From: Pseudomonadota bacterium
GTDB lineage: Bacteria; Desulfobacterota; Desulfobacteria; Desulfobacterales; Desulfobacteraceae
Direction of reading: 5' to 3'
Assembly (NCBI GenBank): GCA_018812385.1
Contig: JAHJDU010000383.1
Span: 1 to 22,772 of the forward strand
DNA length: 22,772 bases
In this document: positions 6,546 to 14,530 of the stretch, one piece after another
Layout: every line of letters starts with the position of its first letter
How positions within the stretch are numbered: the first letter of the stretch is position 1
Notes under the pieces: model-generated
Told to the model about the DNA's origin: nothing
The model's input: only the letters and a program-made list of their open reading frames with translations
The model's database searches: none
Made by a program: the position numbers and the translations under genes

Positions 6546-7940
6546 ATGAAAGCAAACATACTTGTGGTTGATGATGAAAAGGATATGACAAGGCTTTTAC
6601 AAAGAACCCTTGAACCTGAAATCAATTGCAGGGTTTCCATGGCATTTTCTGCAAAAATGGCCATATCGATTCTAGAGCAGGAAGCTTTTGATCTGGTTAT
6701 TTGTGATATCAGAATGCCGGGTATGGACGGGTTTGAACTGCTTGGGCATATCAGGACAAATTATCCTGACTTGACTGTGGTCATGCTGACGGCTTTTGGG
6801 AATATCGAGTCTGCTGTAAAGGCAATAAAAAAAGGGGCTTATGATTTTATTTCCAAGCCATTTGACCAGGATGAGATCATTTTTAAAATTCAAAAAGCCC
6901 TTGAAAGAAGTCTTCTGCTAAAAGAAAATAAACGTCTTTTAAAGGAAAAAGAAATCAGCCCTTCTCAATTGATTGGGAAAAGTGAACCCATGCAAAGGGT
7001 GTATGACAAGATCAATCTGGTTGCATCAAGTGATGTCACAGTGTTGATAACAGGGGAATCAGGAACGGGGAAAGATCTGACAGCAAGATCCATTCACGCC
7101 TTGAGCCCGAGAAAAGACAAATCCTTCATTCCCGTCAGCTGCCCCACCATTCCTGAAAATATCCTGGAAAGTGAATTGTTTGGATATAAAAAAGGGGCTT
7201 TTACCAATGCCACCCGGGACAAGGACGGGCTTTTTCAGGAGGCAGACAAGGGAACCATTTTTCTGGACGAAATCGGGGATATCGGGACTTCCATCCAGAC
7301 AAAGTTGTTGAGAGTTCTCCAGGAAAAAGAAATAAAGCCCCTGGGAGACACAAAAGTCATAAAAGTGGATGTGCGAATTATTGCTTCCACCAACAGGAAC
7401 CTTAAACAGAAGATTGCCAATCATGAATTCAGGGAAGATTTTTTTTACCGGCTGAATGTCCTTCCCATTGAACTGCCACCCTTGAGAGACAGAATTATTG
7501 ATATCCCTATCCTTGCGGAACATCTCGTGGCAAAACATTGCAAAAAGCTGAAAAAAGAACCCAAAAGTATCTCCCGGGACGTGATGGATCTTTTGATGAA
7601 ACAGCCATGGCCCGGAAATGTAAGGGAACTTGAAAATATTCTTGTCCAGGGAATTCTTTATTCAAAAGAAAATATAATTGACCTGTCTGATATCCCCCTG
7701 AAAGATATAAGTCGGGGAAAAAACAGCTTTAAAGGATTTGACAAAAACAGCATTGCCGCCTTGCCGTATAAGGAAGCAAAAGAAAAAATGCTCCAGGAGT
7801 TTAATCAAGATTATATCGGTGCCAAGCTCTCCTTGAACAATGGCAATATCACCCAGGCGGCCAAACAATGCAATATGGACCGGCAGGCCCTGCAGCAAAT
7901 TATTAAACGGTTTAATATTGATCCTGAGCATTTCAGATAA
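6546..7940 (+). CDS. Sigma-54-dependent NtrC-type response regulator
   Basis: 464 aa in the standard three-domain order. The receiver (1-120) has acidic pocket D9/D10, phospho-acceptor D54, T82 and K104. The AAA+ domain (about 142-370) has Walker A GESGTGKD (170-177), Walker B GTIFLDEIGD (236-245) and arginine finger region REDFFYR (296-302). A Fis-type helix-turn-helix lies at 432-457 (NGNITQAAKQCNMDRQALQQ). The sigma-54-contacting loop reads GAFTNA (218-223) instead of GAFTGA. The start is ATG 6546 (AGGGGA upstream), because the longer in-frame version would overlap the kinase by 59 nt. It presumably activates the -24/-12 promoter at 2611 and hence its own operon, and it may also act on the weaker sigma-54-like site at 14341. 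Confidence 0.92.
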   Translation: MKANILVVDDEKDMTRLLQRTLEPEINCRVSMAFSAKMAISILEQEAFDLVICDIRMPGMDGFELLGHIRTNYPDLTVVMLTAFGNIESAVKAIKKGAYDFISKPFDQDEIIFKIQKALERSLLLKENKRLLKEKEISPSQLIGKSEPMQRVYDKINLVASSDVTVLITGESGTGKDLTARSIHALSPRKDKSFIPVSCPTIPENILESELFGYKKGAFTNATRDKDGLFQEADKGTIFLDEIGDIGTSIQTKLLRVLQEKEIKPLGDTKVIKVDVRIIASTNRNLKQKIANHEFREDFFYRLNVLPIELPPLRDRIIDIPILAEHLVAKHCKKLKKEPKSISRDVMDLLMKQPWPGNVRELENILVQGILYSKENIIDLSDIPLKDISRGKNSFKGFDKNSIAALPYKEAKEKMLQEFNQDYIGAKLSLNNGNITQAAKQCNMDRQALQQIIKRFNIDPEHFR

Positions 7941-7972
7941 ATAGTGCCCGAACAAAAACCGACACTATTCCT

Positions 7973-8072
7973 TTGACATAGCGTATTTCCCTTTTAAAAT
8001 GATAGAGTTAAATCCTTTTAAGAAAATAAAAAATTTAATACTGCTTGACATTTGTTTATTTTACTATATTAT
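7973..8072 (+). promoter_or_regulatory. Two sigma-70-like promoters upstream of the cold-shock gene
   Basis: TTGACA (7973-7978) is followed after 16 nt by TAAAAT (7995-8000), and TTGACA (8045-8050) after 16 nt by TATTAT (8067-8072). The second would give an untranslated leader of about 125 nt, similar in scale to the long leaders of cspA-type mRNAs that control translation by temperature-dependent folding. The rest of 7941-8205 holds no gene. AATAGTG/CACTATT around 7940-7969 is a weak inverted repeat without a U-tract. Confidence 0.55.
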
Positions 8073-8205
8073 TGTCAAAGTTGCGCTGATATAAGAGACG
8101 CGCAAAAGTTTCCTCCTTAAGGTGTATATTCCCGACATTCAAATGCGGTTTACCCCCCAAAGTTAGAAGCTAGTATTTTTTATTTTTTATTAGGAGATTG
8201 CCAAC

Positions 8206-8409
8206 ATGGCTAATGGTACCGTAAAATGGTTTAACGACTCAAAAGGTTTTGGATTTATCGAACAGGAAAACGGCGGAAAGGATGTATTCGTGCATCACTC
8301 AGGCATCAATACAACAGGTTTTAAATCCCTCAATGAGGGAGACCGTGTTTCATTCGACATTGAAGAAGGACAAAAAGGGCCTTCCGCAGCAAATGTAACC
8401 GTGGTTTAG
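8206..8409 (+). CDS. csp: Cold-shock domain protein (CspA family)
   Basis: This 67-aa single cold-shock domain is full length for the family. The RNA-binding motifs are intact: RNP1 as KGFGFIEQE (13-21) and RNP2 as VFVHHS (27-32). AGGAG lies 9 bases upstream of the ATG. It is a single-stranded nucleic-acid-binding OB-fold protein acting as an RNA chaperone and possible antiterminator. It is monocistronic, with its own promoters and terminator, and separates the sensor operon from the convergent CoA-transferase operon. Whether it is cold-induced or constitutive cannot be told from the protein. Confidence 0.97.
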   Translation: MANGTVKWFNDSKGFGFIEQENGGKDVFVHHSGINTTGFKSLNEGDRVSFDIEEGQKGPSAANVTVV

Positions 8410-8435
8410 TTAACCGTTTTATTTGCTTAAAAAAA

Positions 8436-8502
8436 AAGTCATCGTATGACTTAAAAAATAAAGTCTCTGGACAATATACCGCCCAGAGACTTTTTTTATT
8501 TT
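8436..8502. terminator. Bidirectional terminator between csp and the CoA-transferase operon
   Basis: AAGTCTCTGG (8461-8470) pairs perfectly with CCAGAGACTT (8483-8492) and is followed by TTTTTATTTTT. On the opposite strand the same stem is followed by TTTATTTTTTAAG, so it serves both converging transcripts. A smaller hairpin, AAGTCAT/ATGACTT (8436-8452), precedes it. Confidence 0.9.
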
Positions 8503-8511
8503 TGTGAAAAG

Positions 8512-9288
8512 TCAACCAAGTATCAATCTTTGGGGGTCACAGTCCTCCCTCAGGATTTTCAATTCTCTTTGTGTTGGCGGATCAGCCTGGGTTGCATTTG
8601 AAACATCCATGTTAAATTCCGTATTTTCAAGAATTTTTTCCGGCGTGATATTGGGATAAAATTTATCCAGATACATTTTGCCCGTGTCTTTATCAAACCG
8701 CATCACACCAAGATTGGTTACCACGACACTTACGCCTCCGGGTCTCAGCCCTGCCCTCTCTCTGCTATTTCCACCCCCAAGTTGTCCGGGACTTGTGAGA
8801 TAATCAAGTTTTTTCACAAATTTACGTTTTTCATGCTGCATAAAGGCAATGCACCGGGGAACAAAACTTGCCACATCACACCCTCCCCCGCTTCCTGAGA
8901 ACCGGATTTCAGGAGAAAAATAGTCCCCAATGCAGGTGGTGTTCAGATTTCCATATACATCTATCTGGGCAGCACCTAATATGGCAATGACCTTTTCTCC
9001 TGTTATAGGGTTCTGCATGGTGGCAAAGGAATCCGTCAGCCTGGAATTTGAAGCGGCCCAGTACATGATTCGAGGATCTGCAACGGCAAAGGGCAATTCT
9101 TCCAAAAGTGAATCTATGGCCCCTGTTTCAAAAAAAATCACACTGTCCGGGGCATTGATGTTCTTGGCTGCCATGGCTGCCAGCATTGAAATCCCAGTAC
9201 CGCTGAATACAATATCCCCGTTTTTTATTTCCCTTGCCGCCATAATGGTCATGATTTCTTTGGGGGTATAGGGTTGAATATTTTTCAT
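8512..9288 (-). CDS. CoA-transferase, beta subunit (GctB-like)
   Basis: 258 aa, matching the size of glutaconate CoA-transferase/IpdB-type beta subunits. The segment IFFETGAIDS places a glutamate at position 54, the same number and motif as the catalytic Glu54 of Acidaminococcus GctB, which forms the gamma-glutamyl-CoA intermediate. A glycine-rich stretch SGSGGGCDVASF (131-142) is typical of the active-site wall. The presence of the Glu argues for a true CoA-transferase rather than an IpdAB-type ring hydrolase, but I cannot align the two. It lies one base downstream of the alpha gene's stop and is the last gene of the operon. The acid substrate is unknown; import by the TAXI-TRAP genes upstream suggests it is the acid taken up. 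Confidence 0.85.
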   Translation of the reverse strand: MKNIQPYTPKEIMTIMAAREIKNGDIVFSGTGISMLAAMAAKNINAPDSVIFFETGAIDSLLEELPFAVADPRIMYWAASNSRLTDSFATMQNPITGEKVIAILGAAQIDVYGNLNTTCIGDYFSPEIRFSGSGGGCDVASFVPRCIAFMQHEKRKFVKKLDYLTSPGQLGGGNSRERAGLRPGGVSVVVTNLGVMRFDKDTGKMYLDKFYPNITPEKILENTEFNMDVSNATQADPPTQRELKILREDCDPQRLILG

Positions 9289-9289
9289 A

Positions 9290-10267
9290 TTAATCTCTTT
9301 TCATATTAACGGAATAACCCGTTCTTGGATCGGCCTTAATCGCATCAATTCTTTCCTGGCCAACAATGTTTAAAAAGGCTTCATGGTCTTTAACACCATA
9401 AATGTATTTATCCTGGTATTTTTTAAATTCATCAGGGTTTTTTGCTGCAATTGCAAATCTGCGCAAATACTGAGAATCATAGTCATAACATCCAAATACG
9501 GCTGTGGGATAAGCACCTAGAGGAACATGACAGACTGCTGACACATGGATAAAGGGGAGCTGATTCAAATCAGGATTCTGTCTTAATTCTTCTTTATCAA
9601 CCAATTTTTCGCAGGTGACAATAACCTGTTTTGATGCTTTTACCTGTTCGATGTCAGCAAATGAAAGTCCTTGAATACTGCAGGTGCCCATAAAATCAGC
9701 CTTTTGGACATGAATGATGGTAATGTCCGGGTTGATGGCCGGCACTAGCACCACTTTAGAGGCACCTGCCCAGCTTCCAAAAGGATTGTCTAATACTATG
9801 AGTTTATCATCCACAATTTTGGGGTCAGCTTTTCGCATGGATTGGGAAAATCCCCATTTTGTCAGGATATCCGTGCCAAGTCCTGAAAGCGTGGGCAAAA
9901 AAGGCAGTCCCATGGCCCCTGCCATAAATCTCAGGCTCATCATATAATTTGAATAATCTTCAAATAATATTTCATTGTTCTGAATAGCCCTGGCAAAACG
10001 AATACAGGTTGGTGCGGCCTTCCCGTTCCCGGCATAGGCGATTTCCAATTTTGAAATGCAGCCTGCTCCAATGAGTTCATCTAAGCCAGTACCATTGGAA
10101 TGAGCATATAAATGCAGGTCTTTAATGTTCTGCCTGATAATTTCATAAACAGCTGCCATGGGATTCCGGTTTAATGTAAATCCGCCAATGGATATATGGG
10201 AGCCGTTTTTTACATATTGTTCAATGGCCTGTTTAAGGGGTATTACCTTGTTTAAGCTATTTGTCAT
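9290..10267 (-). CDS. CoA-transferase, alpha subunit (GctA-like)
   Basis: 325 aa, consistent with glutaconate CoA-transferase alpha subunits (about 320). Family features seen include the N-terminal VKNGSHISIGGFTLNRNPMAAVYEIIR, the AHSNGTGLDELIGAG segment, a long central region with GLPFLPTLSGLGTD, and NPDITIIHVQKADFMGTCSIQG near residue 185. It forms a heterotetramer with the beta subunit and moves CoA from a donor such as acetyl-CoA to a carboxylic acid. It starts 10 bases after the permease stop, so it is co-transcribed and likely activates the transported acid. An aromatic-pathway role is possible from genome context but not demonstrated. Confidence 0.85.
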   Translation of the reverse strand: MTNSLNKVIPLKQAIEQYVKNGSHISIGGFTLNRNPMAAVYEIIRQNIKDLHLYAHSNGTGLDELIGAGCISKLEIAYAGNGKAAPTCIRFARAIQNNEILFEDYSNYMMSLRFMAGAMGLPFLPTLSGLGTDILTKWGFSQSMRKADPKIVDDKLIVLDNPFGSWAGASKVVLVPAINPDITIIHVQKADFMGTCSIQGLSFADIEQVKASKQVIVTCEKLVDKEELRQNPDLNQLPFIHVSAVCHVPLGAYPTAVFGCYDYDSQYLRRFAIAAKNPDEFKKYQDKYIYGVKDHEAFLNIVGQERIDAIKADPRTGYSVNMKRD

Positions 10268-10276
10268 TGGTCATAC

Positions 10277-12268
10277 CTATGGTGTGGTGACTGGCGAATA
10301 AAATTTCTGGAGTGCGCAGGCAATTATCAATGCAATAAAACCTGCAATGTCTGCCCAGTATTCCGGCCAGAAAAGTCCGATGGCTGCCAGCCAGAAAAGA
10401 AGGGTTTCAACAAGTGTGGCTTTTCGTAAAAAATATCTTTCTATAGCCGATGCAAAGGCAACCAGTCCCAGGGTTGTGGTGATCATGGTTAAAATCACTT
10501 CCCAATGGAACAACTCATAATTTTCCCCCATACCTAAAAGTGGTCTGTATGCCATGATAATGGGGATTATATAAAGTCCCTTAGCCAGTTTCCAGGACGT
10601 GAACGCAGTTTTCATGGGATTGGCCTTTGCAATTCCTGCTCCGGCAAAACTGGCAAGACTGACAGGTGGTGTTACATTGGCATCCTGGGAATACCAGAAC
10701 ACGATCATATGGGCAACCATGATGGGAACTCCCATATCCAGCAGGGCCGGGCCAGCCAATGTAGCCAGAACTATATAACTGGCCGTGACAGGAAGTCCCA
10801 TTCCCAGCACCAGGGAGGCAGCGCCGATCAGGAGAATGGCAAGGGCTTTTATACCATAACTTAAGTCAAGAACCAGGCTTGAGAACTTAAGCCCCATGCC
10901 CGTGAGACATACCATGCCTACTATGATTCCAGCGGCTGCACATGCCACTGAGACCATGACAGCGTTTTTTGCTCCGTTTTCAAGGGCCTTGATAATCAAT
11001 TTGAACTCGGTCACGCTGAATCCAACTAAACTGATTTCATTTTTGTCGGTCAAAGCCCAGCGGACAAAATTTGCAAAAATACTGATAAAAAGTGTGCTGA
11101 CCACGGCAATAAACCCGGCCATCATTGGGGAATAATTGGATACAAGAACATAGATCAATATCAGGACGGGAATAATAAAATGCAGCCCATGTTTAATCAC
11201 ATTCATGATTTTTGGCAGGTCTTCTTTTGGCTGGCCTTTTAAACCAAATTTCTTGGCTTCATAATGAACAAATATCAATACTGTAAGATAATACATGATA
11301 GCCGGTACCAGAGCCACTTTGATGATGGTCAGATAACTCGTATTGGTAAACTCGGCCATTAAAAAAGCCCCAGCCCCCATAATGGGCGGCATCAGCTGCC
11401 CCCCCGTTGAGGCAGCTGCCTCAATGGCCCCGGCCACATGGGAACGATACCCCACCTTTTTCATCATTGGTATGGTAAAAGAGCCTGTGGCAACCACATT
11501 GCCCACGGCAGAGCCGGAAATTGACCCCATAAATCCCGAAGCCAAAACTGCTGCCTTGGCAGGACCCCCTGAAAAACGACCGGTCAGGGCATAGGCCATA
11601 TCAATGAAAAATGCCCCACCCCCCGTGGTTTCCAGGATGGCCCCGAAAAGAACAAATACAAAAACAAAGGTGGCTGCCACACCAATGGGAAGTCCGAAAA
11701 TTCCCTCCGTGGTCAGCCAGAGGGTGGTGGCAATCCGTTCAATGCTGTACCCTTTGTGGATAATCAGTTCCGGCATATAAGGCCCAAACATGGCATAGGC
11801 AATACTGATGGCGCAAATTCCTGTCATAATAAATCCGATGACCCTGCGGCAGGCTTCCAGCACCAGAAGCGTTCCGATAATACTGACAATCTTGTCCTGG
11901 AAAAGCCAGTCTCCCTGACGTTCAAAAATGGCAGTAAGGTTATTGCAGATATAAAAGGTGCAGTATATGGACAAGGCGACCAGAATCCAGTCCAGAAAGA
12001 GGGCAAAAGAAAATTTATCTTTTCTCAGCTTTGAAAAAGCGGGTTTAAGTAAAAAAGTCAGGCTGAGAATGGCCCCCAGATGGATGGACCGCTGAACCAG
12101 GGCTGTCAGGGCAGCCACGCCTGCAGTATAGAGCTGGTAAAGGCTCAGGCTCACGGCAATTGCCATGATGATCCATGCCGTTATTTTCATCAGGGTTTGA
12201 TTGGCATCTGCCAAATCAAAATTTTCTGTAGAATCCTTATCATGAACTTCTGTAACTTGATCAACCAT
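10277..12268 (-). CDS. TRAP transporter fused permease, 4TM/12TM (TAXI type)
   Basis: This 663-aa integral membrane protein combines the small (DctQ-like, N-terminal ~4 helices) and large (DctM-like, ~12 helices) TRAP subunits, the usual form in TAXI-TRAP systems. Recognisable DctM-region motifs include FGAILETTGGGAFFIDMAYALTG, VLASGFMGSISGSAVGNVVATG, EAAASTGGQLMPPIMGAGAFLMAEF and LVLGMGLPVTASYIVLA. It forms the Na+- or H+-coupled secondary transporter that receives substrate from the periplasmic receptor encoded two genes upstream. A short N-terminal cytosolic extension (about 25 acidic residues) precedes the first helix. The terminal hydrophobic stretch after residue 560 is consistent with extra helices. 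Confidence 0.93.
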   Translation of the reverse strand: MVDQVTEVHDKDSTENFDLADANQTLMKITAWIIMAIAVSLSLYQLYTAGVAALTALVQRSIHLGAILSLTFLLKPAFSKLRKDKFSFALFLDWILVALSIYCTFYICNNLTAIFERQGDWLFQDKIVSIIGTLLVLEACRRVIGFIMTGICAISIAYAMFGPYMPELIIHKGYSIERIATTLWLTTEGIFGLPIGVAATFVFVFVLFGAILETTGGGAFFIDMAYALTGRFSGGPAKAAVLASGFMGSISGSAVGNVVATGSFTIPMMKKVGYRSHVAGAIEAAASTGGQLMPPIMGAGAFLMAEFTNTSYLTIIKVALVPAIMYYLTVLIFVHYEAKKFGLKGQPKEDLPKIMNVIKHGLHFIIPVLILIYVLVSNYSPMMAGFIAVVSTLFISIFANFVRWALTDKNEISLVGFSVTEFKLIIKALENGAKNAVMVSVACAAAGIIVGMVCLTGMGLKFSSLVLDLSYGIKALAILLIGAASLVLGMGLPVTASYIVLATLAGPALLDMGVPIMVAHMIVFWYSQDANVTPPVSLASFAGAGIAKANPMKTAFTSWKLAKGLYIIPIIMAYRPLLGMGENYELFHWEVILTMITTTLGLVAFASAIERYFLRKATLVETLLFWLAAIGLFWPEYWADIAGFIALIIACALQKFYSPVTTP

Positions 12269-12300
12269 TTATTTCCTCTGAATATATTTATTTGCTTAAC

Positions 12301-12837
12301 TTAGGGGCTGTCTTGCCAGTTCGAAACCCTAATAGATCTCCATATTTGATACAGCATGCTCCTGGGTTTGCCTGAAAACCTTACTGCCTTGTGAGCAATT
12401 GTGTCAGAAAGATTATACTGCCTGTCCCTCCAGATAATGGTATGGTCAACTCCAGGGCTTCCCACCCTTAATATGAAATCACCCGTTGGCATGTGCATAT
12501 CTGTAATAGCTTCATAAATACCTTTTTTTACCCTCCGTCCCACTCCAGGCATTTTACCCATACCTGCACCAAATTTTTCATTGCGCTCTTCTTCAATATA
12601 GATGTTACCCTCTTTATCCATGCTGTGCTCTTCCCAGATAGGGGCATTTTCAACGGAGTGGTAATAATGGAGGGTAAACCTCTCCTTGGGTTTAAGGGGC
12701 AGAACAAGCACGGGGATTTTTTCTTTTACCAGGGTAATATGAAGTTCCTGACCGCCAGGAATCAGCCAGGCAGTCAGGATCAGTGATAAAACCAGGCCAA
12801 GCACACAGAAAATAATAATTGAGCTCGACCTGGTCAT
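12301..12837 (-). CDS. DUF1850 protein of a TAXI-TRAP operon
   Basis: 178 aa with one N-terminal membrane anchor (7-26) and a periplasmic domain. The segment ERFTLHYYHSVENAPIWEEHSMDKEGNIYIEEER is characteristic of DUF1850, a family found almost only next to TAXI-type TRAP transporters. Its biochemical role is unknown; it may help the receptor dock to the permease. It sits between the receptor (13 nt away) and fused permease genes, the standard order. The sequence looks intact. Confidence 0.85.
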   Translation of the reverse strand: MTRSSSIIIFCVLGLVLSLILTAWLIPGGQELHITLVKEKIPVLVLPLKPKERFTLHYYHSVENAPIWEEHSMDKEGNIYIEEERNEKFGAGMGKMPGVGRRVKKGIYEAITDMHMPTGDFILRVGSPGVDHTIIWRDRQYNLSDTIAHKAVRFSGKPRSMLYQIWRSIRVSNWQDSP

Positions 12838-12849
12838 TTTTTATTCTCC

Positions 12850-13818
12850 TTAAGGAATCAGCCGTTCAGGTACTGCAATATTCTTTTCCTTCAAGTACTT
12901 GATTGTGCCCGGATGTAATGGAATAGGAGCATACTTAACTGCATTTTCAGGTGTGGTAAAAGCAGCCAAGGGATGAATCTTAACCAGATAGTCATTATGT
13001 TCATACAATGCCTTAACCAGGTTGTAGACCAAATCCGTATCCAGAGATGTCTGAGCAATTATTACATTCATTACCCCGATTGTAGGTACGGGCTTGTCAA
13101 CACCCCTATAGGAGCCGCCGAACAGATCTACTGAAGTATAAGCCTTGTCGTACTCAACAATCTTTTTTGTTTGCTCTGGTGTGATCTCTATAACGCTGAT
13201 ATCATGGGTAGTTGACAAATCCATAATAGAGCTGGTGGGTGGTCCTACACACCAGAAGCCTACTTCAATTGTACCGTCTCTTAAAGCGTTAGCCGTTTCA
13301 GTAAATGAAAGTCTGCTGTCTTTATATGAGTCCAGAGGAATTTCTAATGCCTTGAACATGGCTTCAGCCATAAAATTGGTACCGCTGCCCGGACTTCCAG
13401 TGCTGATGTTTTTCCCTTTGACCTGCTCAATGTTGGTGATGCCGCTCTTTTTTAGAGTAACCACATGCATCACGTTTGGATACATAATGGCCGCTGAAAG
13501 AATATTGTGTTTTTTGCCATTAAATTTTGACAGTCCTTCATATCCGGCTATGACGGTGTCAGCCATAACCATACCAATCACGGTTTCTCCTTTATGTGCC
13601 AGTTTTACATTCTCAACACTGGCACCCGTTACTTCGGCAACTGCCTTTACCCCTTTTACATACTTTGACCAGATTTCAGCCACACCGCCGCCGTATGGAT
13701 AATAAACGCCGCCGGTTCCACCGGTTCCGATACTGATAAAGGTTGTCTTTGCAATTGCAGTCCCTGTGAAAACAAGGGCTAAAAATAGAATGGACAGGAT
13801 AATATGTGTTCGTTTCAT
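12850..13818 (-). CDS. TAXI family TRAP solute receptor
   Basis: 322 aa with a clear signal peptide (cut after about residue 23, GTAIA-KTTF). The first strand IGTGGTGGVYYPYGGGVAEIW (31-51) is the hallmark of TAXI receptors. Further family segments are VTGASVENVKLAHKGETVIGMVMAD, KNISTGSPGSGTNFMAEAMFKAL and DGTIEVGFWCVGPPTSSI. It is the periplasmic binding protein that captures the transported substrate. Some characterised TAXI receptors bind glutamate or 2-oxoglutarate-like acids, but the ligand here cannot be inferred. The downstream CoA-transferase suggests a carboxylic acid. A ribosome-binding site (AGGAG) lies upstream. Confidence 0.93.
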   Translation of the reverse strand: MKRTHIILSILFLALVFTGTAIAKTTFISIGTGGTGGVYYPYGGGVAEIWSKYVKGVKAVAEVTGASVENVKLAHKGETVIGMVMADTVIAGYEGLSKFNGKKHNILSAAIMYPNVMHVVTLKKSGITNIEQVKGKNISTGSPGSGTNFMAEAMFKALEIPLDSYKDSRLSFTETANALRDGTIEVGFWCVGPPTSSIMDLSTTHDISVIEITPEQTKKIVEYDKAYTSVDLFGGSYRGVDKPVPTIGVMNVIIAQTSLDTDLVYNLVKALYEHNDYLVKIHPLAAFTTPENAVKYAPIPLHPGTIKYLKEKNIAVPERLIP

Positions 13819-13847
13819 TGGACAAATCTCCTTATTTAAATTAGATG

Positions 13848-14276
13848 TTACTTGCTCATGGTTTTGATGGTCAGATCGATTTTTCCCGGTGCAGCAATCA
13901 TATCCTTGACCGGATAGGTAAATTTTTCAGTCTCTCCTGGTTTTATAAGGCCTTTTGCGGTTTTTACCGGAAGAAGTCCTCCCACAGCCTTGCCGTTTTC
14001 AAGAAAGATATTGACCTTGAACCGCTGGTCTTCATTACTGATGTTTTTGACTTCTACATTAAAATGAAGAGTATCTGCACCATCCCATTTTTTCATAACA
14101 CATGAAAAATTTTCCAAAGAGGCTTCCGGCGCAATTGTCTTGGTCACATCGGAATCTTTGGCACAGGGAAAGACTTCTTCCGCATTGGCAGTTACAGTCA
14201 TAGTCCCGGTCAGGGCAAGCACCCCTGCTGCGAAAATAAGCAATAACCATGAAAATTTAATTTTACTTTGATTCAT
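13848..14276 (-). CDS. Exported 142-aa protein, Ig-like fold, unknown function
   Basis: A signal peptide is evident (hydrophobic core 10-29, cut near TANA-EEVF). The mature ~110 residues have alternating beta strands (LHFNVEVKNISNEDQRFKVNIFLENGKAVGG, IKPGETEKFTYPV, KIDLTIKTM) typical of small immunoglobulin-like or FxLYD-like periplasmic domains. There are two cysteines (FPCAKD, FSCVMK) that could form a disulfide. It is the first gene of the TAXI-TRAP/CoA-transferase operon, 29 nt before the receptor, with GGAG before its ATG. Such a gene is not a standard TAXI-TRAP component, so it may be a substrate-specific accessory. Family not recognised. Confidence 0.75.
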   Translation of the reverse strand: MNQSKIKFSWLLLIFAAGVLALTGTMTVTANAEEVFPCAKDSDVTKTIAPEASLENFSCVMKKWDGADTLHFNVEVKNISNEDQRFKVNIFLENGKAVGGLLPVKTAKGLIKPGETEKFTYPVKDMIAAPGKIDLTIKTMSK

Positions 14277-14329
14277 AAGATTCTCCTTTTAAATAATTAA
14301 TAAATTTTTAATGACCCCAATAATACATT

Positions 14330-14357
14330 TTACATGTAATATCAATCCTAGTGCCAA
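14330..14357 (-). promoter_or_regulatory. Sigma-54-like element and palindrome before the TAXI operon
   Basis: On the minus strand TTGGCACTAGGATTGAT (14357-14341) has a perfect TTGGCAC and TTG at sigma-54 spacing, but GA replaces the usual GC at -12, so it is a weak match. Adjacent is a perfect palindrome, TTACATGTAA (14330-14339). No good sigma-70 pair was found; TTGATA/TATTAT are only 14 nt apart. The rest of 14277-14530 holds no gene apart from the terminator listed next. Confidence 0.35.
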
Positions 14358-14431
14358 AGGGAAAGTTTTTTTTTATTATTATTATTTTTACAATTCAAGC
14401 AGAATCTGGACATTGTTGTCCCAAGGTATAG

Positions 14432-14478
14432 TCAAATAAAAAATCCCTTTATTTTATATAAATAAAAACAAAGGGATT
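14432..14478 (-). terminator. Rho-independent terminator of the dctPQM operon
   Basis: Read on the minus strand, AATCCCTTT (14478-14470) pairs perfectly with AAAGGGATT (14450-14442) across a 19-nt A/T loop and is followed by TTTTATTTGAC. It lies about 50 bases after the dctM stop and isolates that operon from the TAXI operon that follows on the same strand. Confidence 0.85.
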
Positions 14479-14530
14479 CAATATGGTAAAAGGTTGAAAA
14501 CAATAAATTTTCAACTTTGCAAGGTCAGGT

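Noticed and set aside
7940..7969. AATAGTG/CACTATT as terminator of the kinase-regulator operon
   Set aside because: Only 7 bp with a 16-nt loop and no following T-run.
10896..12304. Several plus-strand ORFs opposite the fused TRAP permease
   Set aside because: Composition and lack of ribosome-binding sites mark them as antisense shadows of a well-conserved permease.
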